From positions 1 to 8,114 of the forward strand of contig JAGXIS010000012.1 in NCBI GenBank assembly GCA_024635465.1: DNA of 8,114 nt, in the 5' to 3' direction. Positions 1-6,304 of this stretch are shown in pieces; within the stretch, counting starts at the first letter, position 1, and the number at the start of each line of letters is the position of its first letter. Under the pieces are notes generated by a model, which did not search any database, was not told the origin of the DNA, and worked only from the letters and a program-made list of their open reading frames with translations. A program made the position numbers and the translations under genes. The DNA comes from Bacteroidota bacterium. Its GTDB lineage: Bacteria; Bacteroidota; Rhodothermia; Balneolales; Balneolaceae.

Positions 1-1
1 C

Positions 2-274
2 TGTATCATCTATCCAAATGCCGGTGGACGCTTTGGATACAGTGTTGATACATGTCTTGCTCTAAACCATCAGATGCATACAGACTTCTGCAGCTTTAAA
101 CCCTCCCTGCCCACCCCGGCCGGTGGTATTAATTTGGACTCAATACCGGGCTTGTTGAATCGTTATGGAACCGACATAGCTTATTTGGTTGGCGGAAGTT
201 TATACAATCATAAAGATGGGATTGATAAGGCAACTGCTAAATTTTTAAAACTGCTGGAGGATAATGTTGAGTAA
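2..274 (+). CDS. RuBisCO-like protein (form IV), C-terminal 90 residues; 5' end outside window
   Basis: Only the last 90 codons are present, read in the frame that starts at base 2. They match the end of the RuBisCO large-subunit barrel: a YPNAGGRFGYS segment (residues 4-14), a PTPAGGI loop (37-43) and a YLVGGSLY strand-loop (61-68). These two loops correspond to the SGG and FGGG phosphate-binding loops of true RuBisCO. The substrate-binding Ser of the first loop is Ala here and the third Gly of the second is Ser, which points to a non-carboxylating form IV protein. Known members act on sugar phosphates, for example as DK-MTP-1-P enolase (MtnW) in Bacillus, MTRu-1-P isomerase in Rhodospirillum rubrum, or in apionate catabolism. 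The stop codon overlaps the start of the next gene, a cupin, by 11 nt, so the two are probably co-translated. The cupin favours an R. rubrum-like role, but the catalytic lysine region lies outside the window, so the exact reaction stays open. Confidence 0.8.
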   Translation, partial: CIIYPNAGGRFGYSVDTCLALNHQMHTDFCSFKPSLPTPAGGINLDSIPGLLNRYGTDIAYLVGGSLYNHKDGIDKATAKFLKLLEDNVE

Positions 275-719
275 TCATTCTAAAGTTATCAAGTCCAATC
301 ATTTTCAATGGGAAGGGGTTGAAAAAAAAGAGTATAAAACCGATACCAACAATTATAAGGACATACACAGATATAGTTTGCTTGGGGAAGAAATCACTGA
401 TCTCAATTTTCAAACACGTTACTTTGAAATTAAACCTGGAGGATTCTCCTCTCTCGAGAAACATCAACATCCACATAGTGTCGTGATCATCAGAGGGTCA
501 GGAAGTGTTGTTTTAGACAATGAAGTACATCCGATCAAAGTGCATGATGTGGTCTATATTGCGCCGGAGACTATTCATCAGTTTCATGCCGACCAATCCG
601 AAGAGCTTGGTTTTATCTGTGTAGTGGACCGTGAACGTGATCGTCCGGTTATTCCCGATGATGAGGTGATTCAATCCAGAATTTCATCTCAAAAAGTATT
701 GAATAAAATTCAAAAATAG
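264..719 (+). CDS. Small single-domain cupin coupled to the RuBisCO-like protein
   Basis: This is a 151-residue cytosolic protein without a signal peptide. It has one cupin fold: motif 1 is KHQHPHSVVIIRGSG (residues 66-80, with H67, H69 and H71 as candidate metal ligands) and motif 2 is PETIHQFHA (101-109, H105 and H108). A cysteine (C119) sits on the following strand. The start ATG lies inside the end of the upstream RuBisCO-like gene, 3 nt after a clear GGAGG (256-260), one of few good Shine-Dalgarno sites in the window. In R. rubrum a cupin encoded near the RuBisCO-like protein is the 1-methylthioxylulose-5-phosphate methylsulfurylase that releases methanethiol and yields 1-deoxyxylulose 5-phosphate. 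The gene overlap makes that role a reasonable hypothesis here. It is not an acireductone dioxygenase, which is longer and has a different motif 1. The cupin assignment is firm; the substrate is inferred from context only. Confidence 0.85.
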   Translation: MLSNHSKVIKSNHFQWEGVEKKEYKTDTNNYKDIHRYSLLGEEITDLNFQTRYFEIKPGGFSSLEKHQHPHSVVIIRGSGSVVLDNEVHPIKVHDVVYIAPETIHQFHADQSEELGFICVVDRERDRPVIPDDEVIQSRISSQKVLNKIQK

Positions 720-721
720 TG

Positions 722-751
722 TTGAAAAGAACACCTTAAAGGTTTTATATT
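722..751 (+). promoter_or_regulatory. Candidate sigma70-like promoter of tRNA-Gly
   Basis: TTGAAA at 722-727 and TATATT at 746-751 are separated by 18 nt and resemble -35 and -10 boxes. Transcription would start about 10 nt before the mature tRNA 5' end. The site begins just after the cupin stop codon, so the tRNA could be transcribed independently of the upstream genes. This is read by eye from consensus matching only. Confidence 0.4.
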
Positions 752-769
752 TATTGTTCTGAAACAATT

Positions 770-841
770 GCGGGAATAGCTCAGTGGTAGAGCACCACCT
801 TGCCAAGGTGGGGGTCGCGAGTTCAAATCTCGTTTCCCGCT
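770..841 (+). tRNA. tRNA-Gly (anticodon GCC)
   Basis: The 72-nt cloverleaf is complete. The acceptor stem GCGGGAA (770-776) pairs with TTCCCGC (834-840), with discriminator T at 841. The D arm starts with GCTC (779-782) and contains AGTGGTA. The anticodon stem CCACC/GGTGG (795-799/807-811) encloses the loop TTGCCAA with anticodon GCC at 802-804. The variable region is five nucleotides (812-816). The T arm is GCGAG-TTCAAAT-CTCGT (817-833). The CCA end is not encoded (bases 842-844 are CAT) and must be added after transcription. The gene is followed within 10 nt by an intrinsic terminator, so it is probably the last gene of its transcript. Confidence 0.97.
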
Positions 842-844
842 CAT

Positions 845-880
845 CAAAAAGCCCTTTACTAATCGTAAAGGGCTTTTTTT
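845..880 (+). terminator. Intrinsic terminator after tRNA-Gly (possibly bidirectional)
   Basis: A 9-bp perfect stem GCCCTTTAC (851-859)/GTAAAGGGC (865-873) with a 5-nt loop is followed by seven T (874-880). A run of A (846-850) precedes it and would give the U tract for transcripts arriving on the minus strand from the truncated lipoprotein gene. Confidence 0.92.
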
Positions 881-939
881 ATGGATATGAGTAAAAGTTA
901 TTATACCTTAATCCAACAACTATTTTGGATTTTGATTAA

Positions 940-1146
940 TTAACATCTGCTAAAAACCCAATGTTGGTTGGGTGTTGCTGAAATCTCAAGAGATCTTCCG
1001 GATTCAAATTCTCCACTGGGTGGAGTTACCGTTCCTGCTTCAGCGGGTACTGCTTGGATATTAACAGTATAAATCCTGTCCTCTTCAGAAGTGCCACAAG
1101 AAATAAAAAAAGCTAAACATAAAAGAATAATTGTAACTATACGCAT
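940..1146 (-). pseudogene. Truncated lipoprotein with start of a bacterial repeat domain
   Basis: The 68-residue frame begins with a convincing lipoprotein signal peptide: MRIV, a hydrophobic stretch, and the lipobox FISC with the acylated Cys at residue 17. An acidic SEED patch follows. Residues 27-68 (YTVNIQAVPAEAG... to NQHWVFSRC) look like the opening of the glycine-rich beta repeat seen in many Bacteroidota surface proteins, where the tryptophan/phenylalanine segment is normally followed by a W-x-G-D type turn and more strands. Here translation stops right after FSRC. I read about 100 nt past the stop in all three frames and found no continuation, so a deletion is more likely than a point frameshift. 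The gene could still be expressed as a short lipoprotein. The call as a lipoprotein leader is firm; calling it a remnant is an inference. Confidence 0.5.
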
Positions 1147-1162
1147 AATAAATTTTGATTGT

Positions 1163-1195
1163 TTGTAGACCTAAAACACTTTTTGTCTATCTTTG
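1163..1195 (+). promoter_or_regulatory. Candidate Bacteroidota-type promoter for the ArsC-like gene
   Basis: TATCTTTG (1188-1195) matches the Bacteroidota -7 consensus TAnnTTTG exactly, and a TTG (1163-1165) lies 22 nt upstream, near the usual -33 spacing. It would give a leader of roughly 115 nt before the ATG at 1318. Whether this organism's main sigma factor uses that consensus is unknown. Confidence 0.3.
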
Positions 1196-1317
1196 ATTGT
1201 AATTTTAATATAAACTCAATGACCCGGGATTCTTCTAATATCAAATCGTATTTTGACTTGATAAAAAGCTTCCCAATAATTTTTCATTTACACTTAAAGT
1301 TTAAAAAAAGGTTCCAA

Positions 1318-1935
1318 ATGATAAGCAAATGGCTTCAATCTGTTGAAAATGATTATCAAAAGAATCCTATGGATCGGCACTCTGAAACGATCAATAACCT
1401 TGCCGAATGGATCCATAAAAAACATCCCGAGGGGGGCATCGCCAATCTGAATTTTATTTGTACTCATAACTCGCGCAGATCCCAATTCGCGCAGACCATG
1501 TGCAAAGTTGTTCAGGCATGGATGAATGTCCACTATGCAGAATCATTTTCGGGAGGTACAGAAGTTACTGCCTGTAATCCAAGAACGATAGATGCATTAA
1601 AACGTATGGGATTATCCGTTTCTGTTAGAGGCGAAGACAACCCAATATACACAATCACAGATGATCATCTCGATTTAAGTATGGATCTATGGTCAAAACT
1701 TTATGATGATGTAGAAAATCCAAACAAACAATATGCTGCTATCATGACTTGTGACCATGCAGATGAAAATTGTCCTTTTATACCCGGTGCAGAGGTACGA
1801 ATCCCACTTACATATTTGGATCCAAAATATGCTGATGACACAGATGAGGAGGCCTCAGCCTACGATCATACTTGTAAAATCATTGCCACAGATATGATAC
1901 GGCTATTTAGAGCGGTTCATTCTCTTTCAGAGTGA
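1318..1935 (+). CDS. ArsC/low-molecular-weight protein tyrosine phosphatase-like protein
   Basis: This 205-residue cytosolic protein carries the phosphatase P-loop CTHNSRRS (C-x5-R-S, residues 48-55), preceded by the hydrophobic strand LNFI. A later segment, MTCDHADENCPFIPG (143-157), has two cysteines (C145, C152) in a C-x6-C arrangement like the redox pair of thioredoxin-coupled arsenate reductases (Cys10/82/89 of the plasmid pI258 enzyme). A terminal HTC cysteine (C186) is also present. The protein is longer than classical ArsC (about 130 residues), with extra segments before the P-loop and around 110-140. It could reduce arsenate or dephosphorylate a protein or small molecule; no arsenic transport or regulator gene is near. 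I chose the ATG at 1318 because AAAAAAAGG (1303-1311) precedes it. The open frame extends 53 codons upstream to a TTG at 1159, but that stretch is AT-rich and unlike the domain. No terminator follows. Confidence 0.82.
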   Translation: MISKWLQSVENDYQKNPMDRHSETINNLAEWIHKKHPEGGIANLNFICTHNSRRSQFAQTMCKVVQAWMNVHYAESFSGGTEVTACNPRTIDALKRMGLSVSVRGEDNPIYTITDDHLDLSMDLWSKLYDDVENPNKQYAAIMTCDHADENCPFIPGAEVRIPLTYLDPKYADDTDEEASAYDHTCKIIATDMIRLFRAVHSLSE

Positions 1936-2052
1936 TTGTTATCTAAATTATTGATTTTCCTTGCTAACAGATAGAATCCGTGATGTACACAGTATAAATT
2001 GTATTTTATTTATAGTTTGTTGACTATTAATTTTTAAGAATCAGTGCTAACC

Positions 2053-2460
2053 ATGTCGAATCTGAATCAAAATAAGGTGACTCTTGAAGAGGGCACTGAG
2101 GTTTTAATGCAATTTAAAAAAAGAGGAGGACTGCTACCTGTCGCAGTTCAGGATTTTAAGAGCGGTGAAATTTTAATGATTGCATCGGTTAACAGAGAAG
2201 CCTTGGACCACAGCATTAAAACGAATGAAGCAGCATTTTGGAGTACTAGCCGGAATGAATTGTGGATAAAAGGGGCTACTTCCGGCAATAGAATGAAAAT
2301 TCAAGAAATATTGGTTGATTGCGACCAAGATGCACTTATTTATAAGGTTAGCCTAGAAGCTGGGGGTGTTTGCCATACTAAAACGAAAGAGGGTTTGTAT
2401 CGAAGATCCTGTTTTTATAGAAGTATGGATGGTGATGGTGAAAAATTAACGTTTAAGTAA
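2053..2460 (+). CDS. hisI: Phosphoribosyl-AMP cyclohydrolase, stand-alone
   Basis: HisI opens the purine ring of phosphoribosyl-AMP to give ProFAR, the third step of histidine synthesis, in the cytosol. The 135 residues cover the family from LLPVAVQD (27-34) through LMIASVNREAL (41-51), FWSTSR (62-67), LWIKGATSGN (70-79), the metal-binding DCDQDA (89-94: D89, D91, D93 for Mg; C90), CHT (107-109) and RRSCFYR (117-123, C120). C90, C107 and C120 are the expected zinc cysteines. The protein ends soon after, so no HisE (pyrophosphohydrolase) domain is fused, although HisIE fusions are common in Bacteroidota. Eight variable residues separate CHT from RRSCFY, giving a slightly long loop. A GTG at 2044 could add three residues; I prefer the ATG. 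No other his gene adjoins. The gene is convergent with ccmF, 26 nt apart. Confidence 0.95.
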   Translation: MSNLNQNKVTLEEGTEVLMQFKKRGGLLPVAVQDFKSGEILMIASVNREALDHSIKTNEAAFWSTSRNELWIKGATSGNRMKIQEILVDCDQDALIYKVSLEAGGVCHTKTKEGLYRRSCFYRSMDGDGEKLTFK

Positions 2461-2486
2461 ATAGCATTAAATCATCTTCAAACCCA

Positions 2487-4970
2487 TTATTTGGTTTCCT
2501 TCTCTCTTTTCCAATGTCTTAAAATGGAAACGGAAAAACCAATCATGAGTAAAAATGTCCCCAACCAGACTACAGATACAAATGGTTTTACCTCAGCTAC
2601 AACCAATACCCAATCTTCCTCAAATTCTTCATCCATCCCATATACTGAAAGCTCAATCGAATCAGACTCAGGGTGAATTCGGGTAAAAAGAACACTCATT
2701 TCCCATTGTTCAATATCTAAAGGAGGAGAATAGACGTAACTCTGCTCGTTCTCCGTGTAAACGGCAAATAAAGGTTCTATTTCAAATGCATTTCCGGAAG
2801 GTTCATGCTCCACTCGCAAAAGAGCTCTAACTCCAATTTGTGTATTTTCCGGAACAACCTCTTCGCTGGCAGGAATAAAGTCTATAAACGTAAACGAGAA
2901 GGGCCCTGCATCAATAGTTTCACCTTTGCTGATCTCAATGGTTTGAAGATCACTATCCTGATCACCGTCATCTGTTGTTGGACTTGCCGGGTTGTTTCTT
3001 GTCTCTAATTCCTCATTTTGCCTCGCAACATATCGGCTTCCGGCCACATAAAGATAGATATCTTGTGATAATCCGGTTCTGACATGTGGATCTACAGACC
3101 AATCAATATTATTTCGGGTGGATGAAGTGAGCATCGGATAAACTTCCGGCTCCATATAAAATGGAGCACTATCATCAATGGGTTCAAATTTTAACTTATA
3201 ATTTTGCTGACCCGGGCGAGGGCTATCACTCAATGAGAATCCTTCATAAGTGACCATATACTTCTCATTGACCAACAATGGACGATTAATATCCAGTTTA
3301 AACATCTCCACCCTTTGAGTTACCGGAAAACCCTCTTCATCAAAAACTTCACCGGCTATAATCCGCTTATTATAGTCTGCTGTTTGTCGATCCAAAAGTG
3401 GCTCTGTATAGACTGAAGATGCAATTATACCGAGTAATAGTGCCCCAAAACCTACGTGAGTCAAAGCACCGCCAATAAGTTTAGGATTTTTCCTTAATAG
3501 CTGTATCAAAATTGCGCCATTTCCTATCACTGCAAACCAGGCTGCAAATATATAGATCATGTAATAGAGGCTTCTTACATCTCCCAAAATAATCGATAAA
3601 ACCGTTGCCACAGATGTCAACAGTAACGGATAAATCATCTCTCCAGCAAGACTTTCCCAAGTATGTTTTTGCCAAAATAAACTCTGACCAATTACTGTAG
3701 CCAAAGCCATAATGATCACAATTGGCATACTCCAGTCATTATAAAATTGTATTTCAGGCGGTGTTGGATTACTGACGAAAAGTTTACCAATAACCGGAGA
3801 ACTGGTACCCAGAATGATTACAAAACCTAAAATAAAAAGCAGTACAGATCCTGTGAAGGTCATGAACTCCCTACTCAGAAATTTTGACTCATCCTTCGGA
3901 CTGGGAATTTCCTTGTATCTATAGAGATAAAATCCGATCCCCATAACCACCATTGCAACGATGAAAGCTAATAGTTGACCATATAATCCAAGATCAACAA
4001 AACTGTGAACCGACTGGTCAGCAAGTATACCGGAGCGGGTTAAAAAAGTTTGATAAATAATACTCACATATGCCAATATTGCAAAAAAGAGTGATGCTTT
4101 GTGTGCACGACTACTTTTCTGCTGAATAATCATCGCATGAATACCGGCTGTACCAATCAACCACGGAACTAAAGAGGCATTTTCTACCGGATCCCATGCC
4201 CAATAACCCCCGAATGAGAGCGTCTCATATGCCCAATATCCGCCCAAAAAGATGGCCGTGAGAAGAGATAAGTTAGCTGCAAGAGTCCAAGGTAATGCCG
4301 GACGTATCCACTCGTGATACGTTTTGGTCCATAAAGAAGCGATTGCAAACGCAAAAGGGACGGTCATCATAGAAAAACCGAGAAATATGATGGGTGGATG
4401 AATCATCATCCAGGGGCTTTTAAGCAGATCATTTAATCCTGTTCCATCAGCTGGGACAAAATCAGGATTTGCAACTATAAATGGGGCATTTGGCATCTCA
4501 TCGGCGATAGTTCGAAACGGAGATGCACCTATTTGGGTAAAACCAAGATCCCATCCAACAACCATTGATAGCAGAAAAAATTGGGTGAGAGCCATTACAA
4601 AAAGTACCGGAGCCTTGTAAGGTTTACGAGTCCATTTCATCAACCCCAGTCCCACAATAGAAGAGATCAGGACCCAAAGCATGAAACTACCCTCTTGGCC
4701 ACCGTAAAATGCCGAAAAAAGATATTTAGTTTCTAAATCAAGACTGGTATAGTTCCAGACATAGTAATACTGAAACTGATGAGTCATTATCAAATAGAGC
4801 AGTGCCACAGATGCAATAATCAGAAAAAATCCTTTGGCACCCCAAAGCCAGTTTGATATAGTCTCAACTTGCTTGCTCTCTTTTATGGAAGCAACCGCGT
4901 AGAGTATCATTGCAGCAATAGATGCCAAAAAAGCTGCACTTAAGAAGAGATGCCCGATTGATGCAATCAT
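2487..4970 (-). CDS. ccmF: Cytochrome c haem lyase subunit CcmF
   Basis: CcmF is the large membrane subunit of the haem lyase that transfers haem from CcmE to apocytochromes c. The 827-residue protein has many membrane segments and the family signatures in order: YGGQEGSFMLW (89-99), HPP (H191), the tryptophan-rich SFGGYWAWDPVENASLVPW (252-270), GIHAM (H278), QSVHSF (H322) and THVG (H505). These four histidines correspond in order and spacing to the haem-liganding H173, H261, H303 and H491 of the E. coli protein. Residues about 520-795 form an enlarged extracytoplasmic domain containing an acidic low-complexity linker (about 657-676), followed by a last membrane helix (about 797-817) and a basic tail. 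That accounts for a length well above the roughly 650 residues of proteobacterial CcmF. Its ATG is 15 nt after the ccmE stop, so it ends the operon. The wider periplasmic domain may serve a different set of partners, since no ccmH is seen nearby. Confidence 0.97.
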   Translation of the reverse strand: MIASIGHLFLSAAFLASIAAMILYAVASIKESKQVETISNWLWGAKGFFLIIASVALLYLIMTHQFQYYYVWNYTSLDLETKYLFSAFYGGQEGSFMLWVLISSIVGLGLMKWTRKPYKAPVLFVMALTQFFLLSMVVGWDLGFTQIGASPFRTIADEMPNAPFIVANPDFVPADGTGLNDLLKSPWMMIHPPIIFLGFSMMTVPFAFAIASLWTKTYHEWIRPALPWTLAANLSLLTAIFLGGYWAYETLSFGGYWAWDPVENASLVPWLIGTAGIHAMIIQQKSSRAHKASLFFAILAYVSIIYQTFLTRSGILADQSVHSFVDLGLYGQLLAFIVAMVVMGIGFYLYRYKEIPSPKDESKFLSREFMTFTGSVLLFILGFVIILGTSSPVIGKLFVSNPTPPEIQFYNDWSMPIVIIMALATVIGQSLFWQKHTWESLAGEMIYPLLLTSVATVLSIILGDVRSLYYMIYIFAAWFAVIGNGAILIQLLRKNPKLIGGALTHVGFGALLLGIIASSVYTEPLLDRQTADYNKRIIAGEVFDEEGFPVTQRVEMFKLDINRPLLVNEKYMVTYEGFSLSDSPRPGQQNYKLKFEPIDDSAPFYMEPEVYPMLTSSTRNNIDWSVDPHVRTGLSQDIYLYVAGSRYVARQNEELETRNNPASPTTDDGDQDSDLQTIEISKGETIDAGPFSFTFIDFIPASEEVVPENTQIGVRALLRVEHEPSGNAFEIEPLFAVYTENEQSYVYSPPLDIEQWEMSVLFTRIHPESDSIELSVYGMDEEFEEDWVLVVAEVKPFVSVVWLGTFLLMIGFSVSILRHWKREKETK

Positions 4971-4985
4971 AACTGCTTTAAAAAT

Positions 4986-5372
4986 CTATGAATCAGCAAG
5001 TTCAAACTCAGGGTTTTCATTATACTTGGATGGGCACTTCATCAACATTTCATGAGCATGAAATACATTGTTTCTCATCTCCCCTATTACAACCAGCTGT
5101 GTAGCTTGTTCAAAATTATTCGGTTTAGGTCTTGCATAAACCACTCTTCTACTGTTACCTGCCTGATCAATCATATAGAATGAAAATTGCATGGTTTCCA
5201 TCGAAAAACCGTGTGCTTCACTATCGTCCCAGCTACCGATCACATGTGAAATCGATCGGTCTTCCGCTTCCTCAAAATTTACATACGTACTGATGCTGTT
5301 TCCAAAGTTATACATCAAAAGTGATGTAAAAGCGACGATAGAGACTACCCCAATTATAATTTTAGGCTTCAT
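4986..5372 (-). CDS. ccmE: Haem chaperone CcmE, Cys-type (CxxxY)
   Basis: CcmE binds haem covalently at the outer face of the membrane and hands it to CcmF. This copy has 128 residues: one N-terminal membrane anchor (about 3-22), then a small beta-barrel (OB fold) domain with the family pattern QLVVIGEM and FHAHEMLMKCPSKY. At the haem attachment site the usual histidine of the HxxxY motif is replaced by cysteine: C113-P-S-K-Y117. Such CxxxY proteins are a known variant class, described in Desulfovibrio, archaea and others and often found without CcmH. Four residues past the tyrosine are Pro/acidic, and the tail is short. The start overlaps the end of ccmD by 11 nt, with a purine-rich AGAAGAAG upstream, suggesting translational coupling. 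Confidence 0.95.
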   Translation of the reverse strand: MKPKIIIGVVSIVAFTSLLMYNFGNSISTYVNFEEAEDRSISHVIGSWDDSEAHGFSMETMQFSFYMIDQAGNSRRVVYARPKPNNFEQATQLVVIGEMRNNVFHAHEMLMKCPSKYNENPEFELADS

Positions 5373-5631
5373 TTGCTTCTTCTTTTTCTAATTCTAACTT
5401 CTTTTCCAGTTTACTCAAATTTCGATCAATTTTAATCATGTAGAAAATAAGTACAAACCATATGATAAGACTCACTCCCAATACAACAAAAATTAGATCA
5501 TTTGATCCCATAAATTGTATAAAAGTAGAGGACTCTTCGATGCCATCCAAACCCTCCCATCTTTCAGAATATCTGTTAGATATGGAATCAACGGCCGTAG
5601 AAGACGATTCTTGTGTGAAAGGTAATTTCAT
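5362..5631 (-). CDS. ccmD: CcmD-like small membrane protein with long N-terminal extension
   Basis: CcmD helps release haem-loaded CcmE from the CcmABC export complex. The C-terminal half of this 89-residue protein fits: one membrane helix (about 45-66, NDLIFVVLGVSLIIWFVLIF) followed by a charged, lysine- and glutamate-rich cytoplasmic helix (about 69-87) with coiled-coil character. The N-terminal 44 residues are polar and unusual for CcmD, which is normally 45-60 residues in total. The assignment rests mainly on position between ccmC and ccmE, on size and on topology, since CcmD proteins share little sequence. The start ATG overlaps the ccmC stop (ATGA, 4 nt), and the 3' end overlaps ccmE by 11 nt. 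No other start codon would shorten it without cutting into the region just before the helix. Confidence 0.75.
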   Translation of the reverse strand: MKLPFTQESSSTAVDSISNRYSERWEGLDGIEESSTFIQFMGSNDLIFVVLGVSLIIWFVLIFYMIKIDRNLSKLEKKLELEKEEANEA

Positions 5632-6290
5632 GATTTACCGGTATAAGTCAACTGTTCTATTCTTTTGTATCGGTTTACAATATCCATTAACCAGATTGCA
5701 AGGCCGATAAATCCGATAATTGCCGGATAAAATATATATCGCAATTCAGGTGCTGTAATCTCACTAAATGCCGGGTTACCATCTGCCCCCGGATGGAGGC
5801 TTGGTAACTGTCTGGGTATGATGTAGAGCAAAAAAGGTACGGTTGTAATTCCAAATATATTGTAGATAGCAGAAATTTTCGCCCTTTTTTCTTTGTCATT
5901 AAAAGCTGATCGTAAAATGAAATATGCCACAAAAATCATCATTGAAAGTGCGGCTAGATTCATTCTCGGCTCAGAAAATGTCCACCATGTGCCCCAGGTA
6001 AACTTCGCCCACAATGAGCCGGTTAACAGACCGCATATGCCAAAAACGAGACCAACTGCTGTAGCTGTTTCAGCTTTTCTATCCCAATCCGGGGACTCAT
6101 CATTCAGAAAGCGAATACTAAAATAAAATGCCATAGCAAAAGCTACCATCATGGTAAACCACATAGGTACATGCAGAAAAAGATTTCTGGCTGACTCTTC
6201 CAATATGGGTATGTAGGGAATACGAATCAAAAAACCGGCTGAAATCACAACGGTCATCCATATTGCTACAATATATTTCCAGGCTTTCAA
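5628..6290 (-). CDS. ccmC: Haem-handling protein CcmC (variant tryptophan motif)
   Basis: CcmC presents haem at the outer membrane face to CcmE. The 220 residues form about six membrane helices. The expected haem-ligand histidines are present in LHVPMW (H40) and SLHPG (H165), equivalent to H60 and H184 in E. coli. Between them lies the tryptophan-rich segment LWAKFTWGTWWTFSEPRMN (94-112). Compared with the proteobacterial WGTWWVWDARLT, the third-position Trp and the Asp are replaced (WTFSEPRM). The start is a TTG at 6290, since no ATG lies upstream in frame before a stop at 6318-6320. An internal ATG at 6257 (M12) would remove half of the first helix, so TTG is more plausible. No Shine-Dalgarno is seen. 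A 39-codon ORF ends 14 nt upstream. Confidence 0.93.
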   Translation of the reverse strand: MKAWKYIVAIWMTVVISAGFLIRIPYIPILEESARNLFLHVPMWFTMMVAFAMAFYFSIRFLNDESPDWDRKAETATAVGLVFGICGLLTGSLWAKFTWGTWWTFSEPRMNLAALSMMIFVAYFILRSAFNDKEKRAKISAIYNIFGITTVPFLLYIIPRQLPSLHPGADGNPAFSEITAPELRYIFYPAIIGFIGLAIWLMDIVNRYKRIEQLTYTGKS

Positions 6291-6304
6291 AGGGTATATA
6301 AAAT

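Noticed and set aside
74..274. Separate short gene starting at the ATG at 74
   Set aside because: The frame is open from base 2 and the residues before the ATG continue the RuBisCO-like alignment, so it is an internal methionine of a truncated gene.
1159..1317. N-terminal extension of the ArsC-like gene to a TTG at 1159 (53 extra residues)
   Set aside because: The stretch is AT-rich, rich in Phe/Ile/Lys/Asn, unlike the domain, and overlaps a plausible promoter; the ATG at 1318 has a purine-rich site just upstream.
1936..2052. Terminator or promoter between the ArsC-like gene and hisI
   Set aside because: TTGACT and TATAAA-like words occur but not at workable spacing, and no stem with a T tract is present.
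2480..2497. Hairpin AAACC/GGTTT between hisI and ccmF as a terminator
   Set aside because: Only 5 bp, no T tract on either strand, and it overlaps the ccmF stop codon and last codons.
2491..3675. Several short frames opposite or overlapping ccmF
   Set aside because: They lie wholly within a strongly supported ccmF and show no domain or start-site support of their own.
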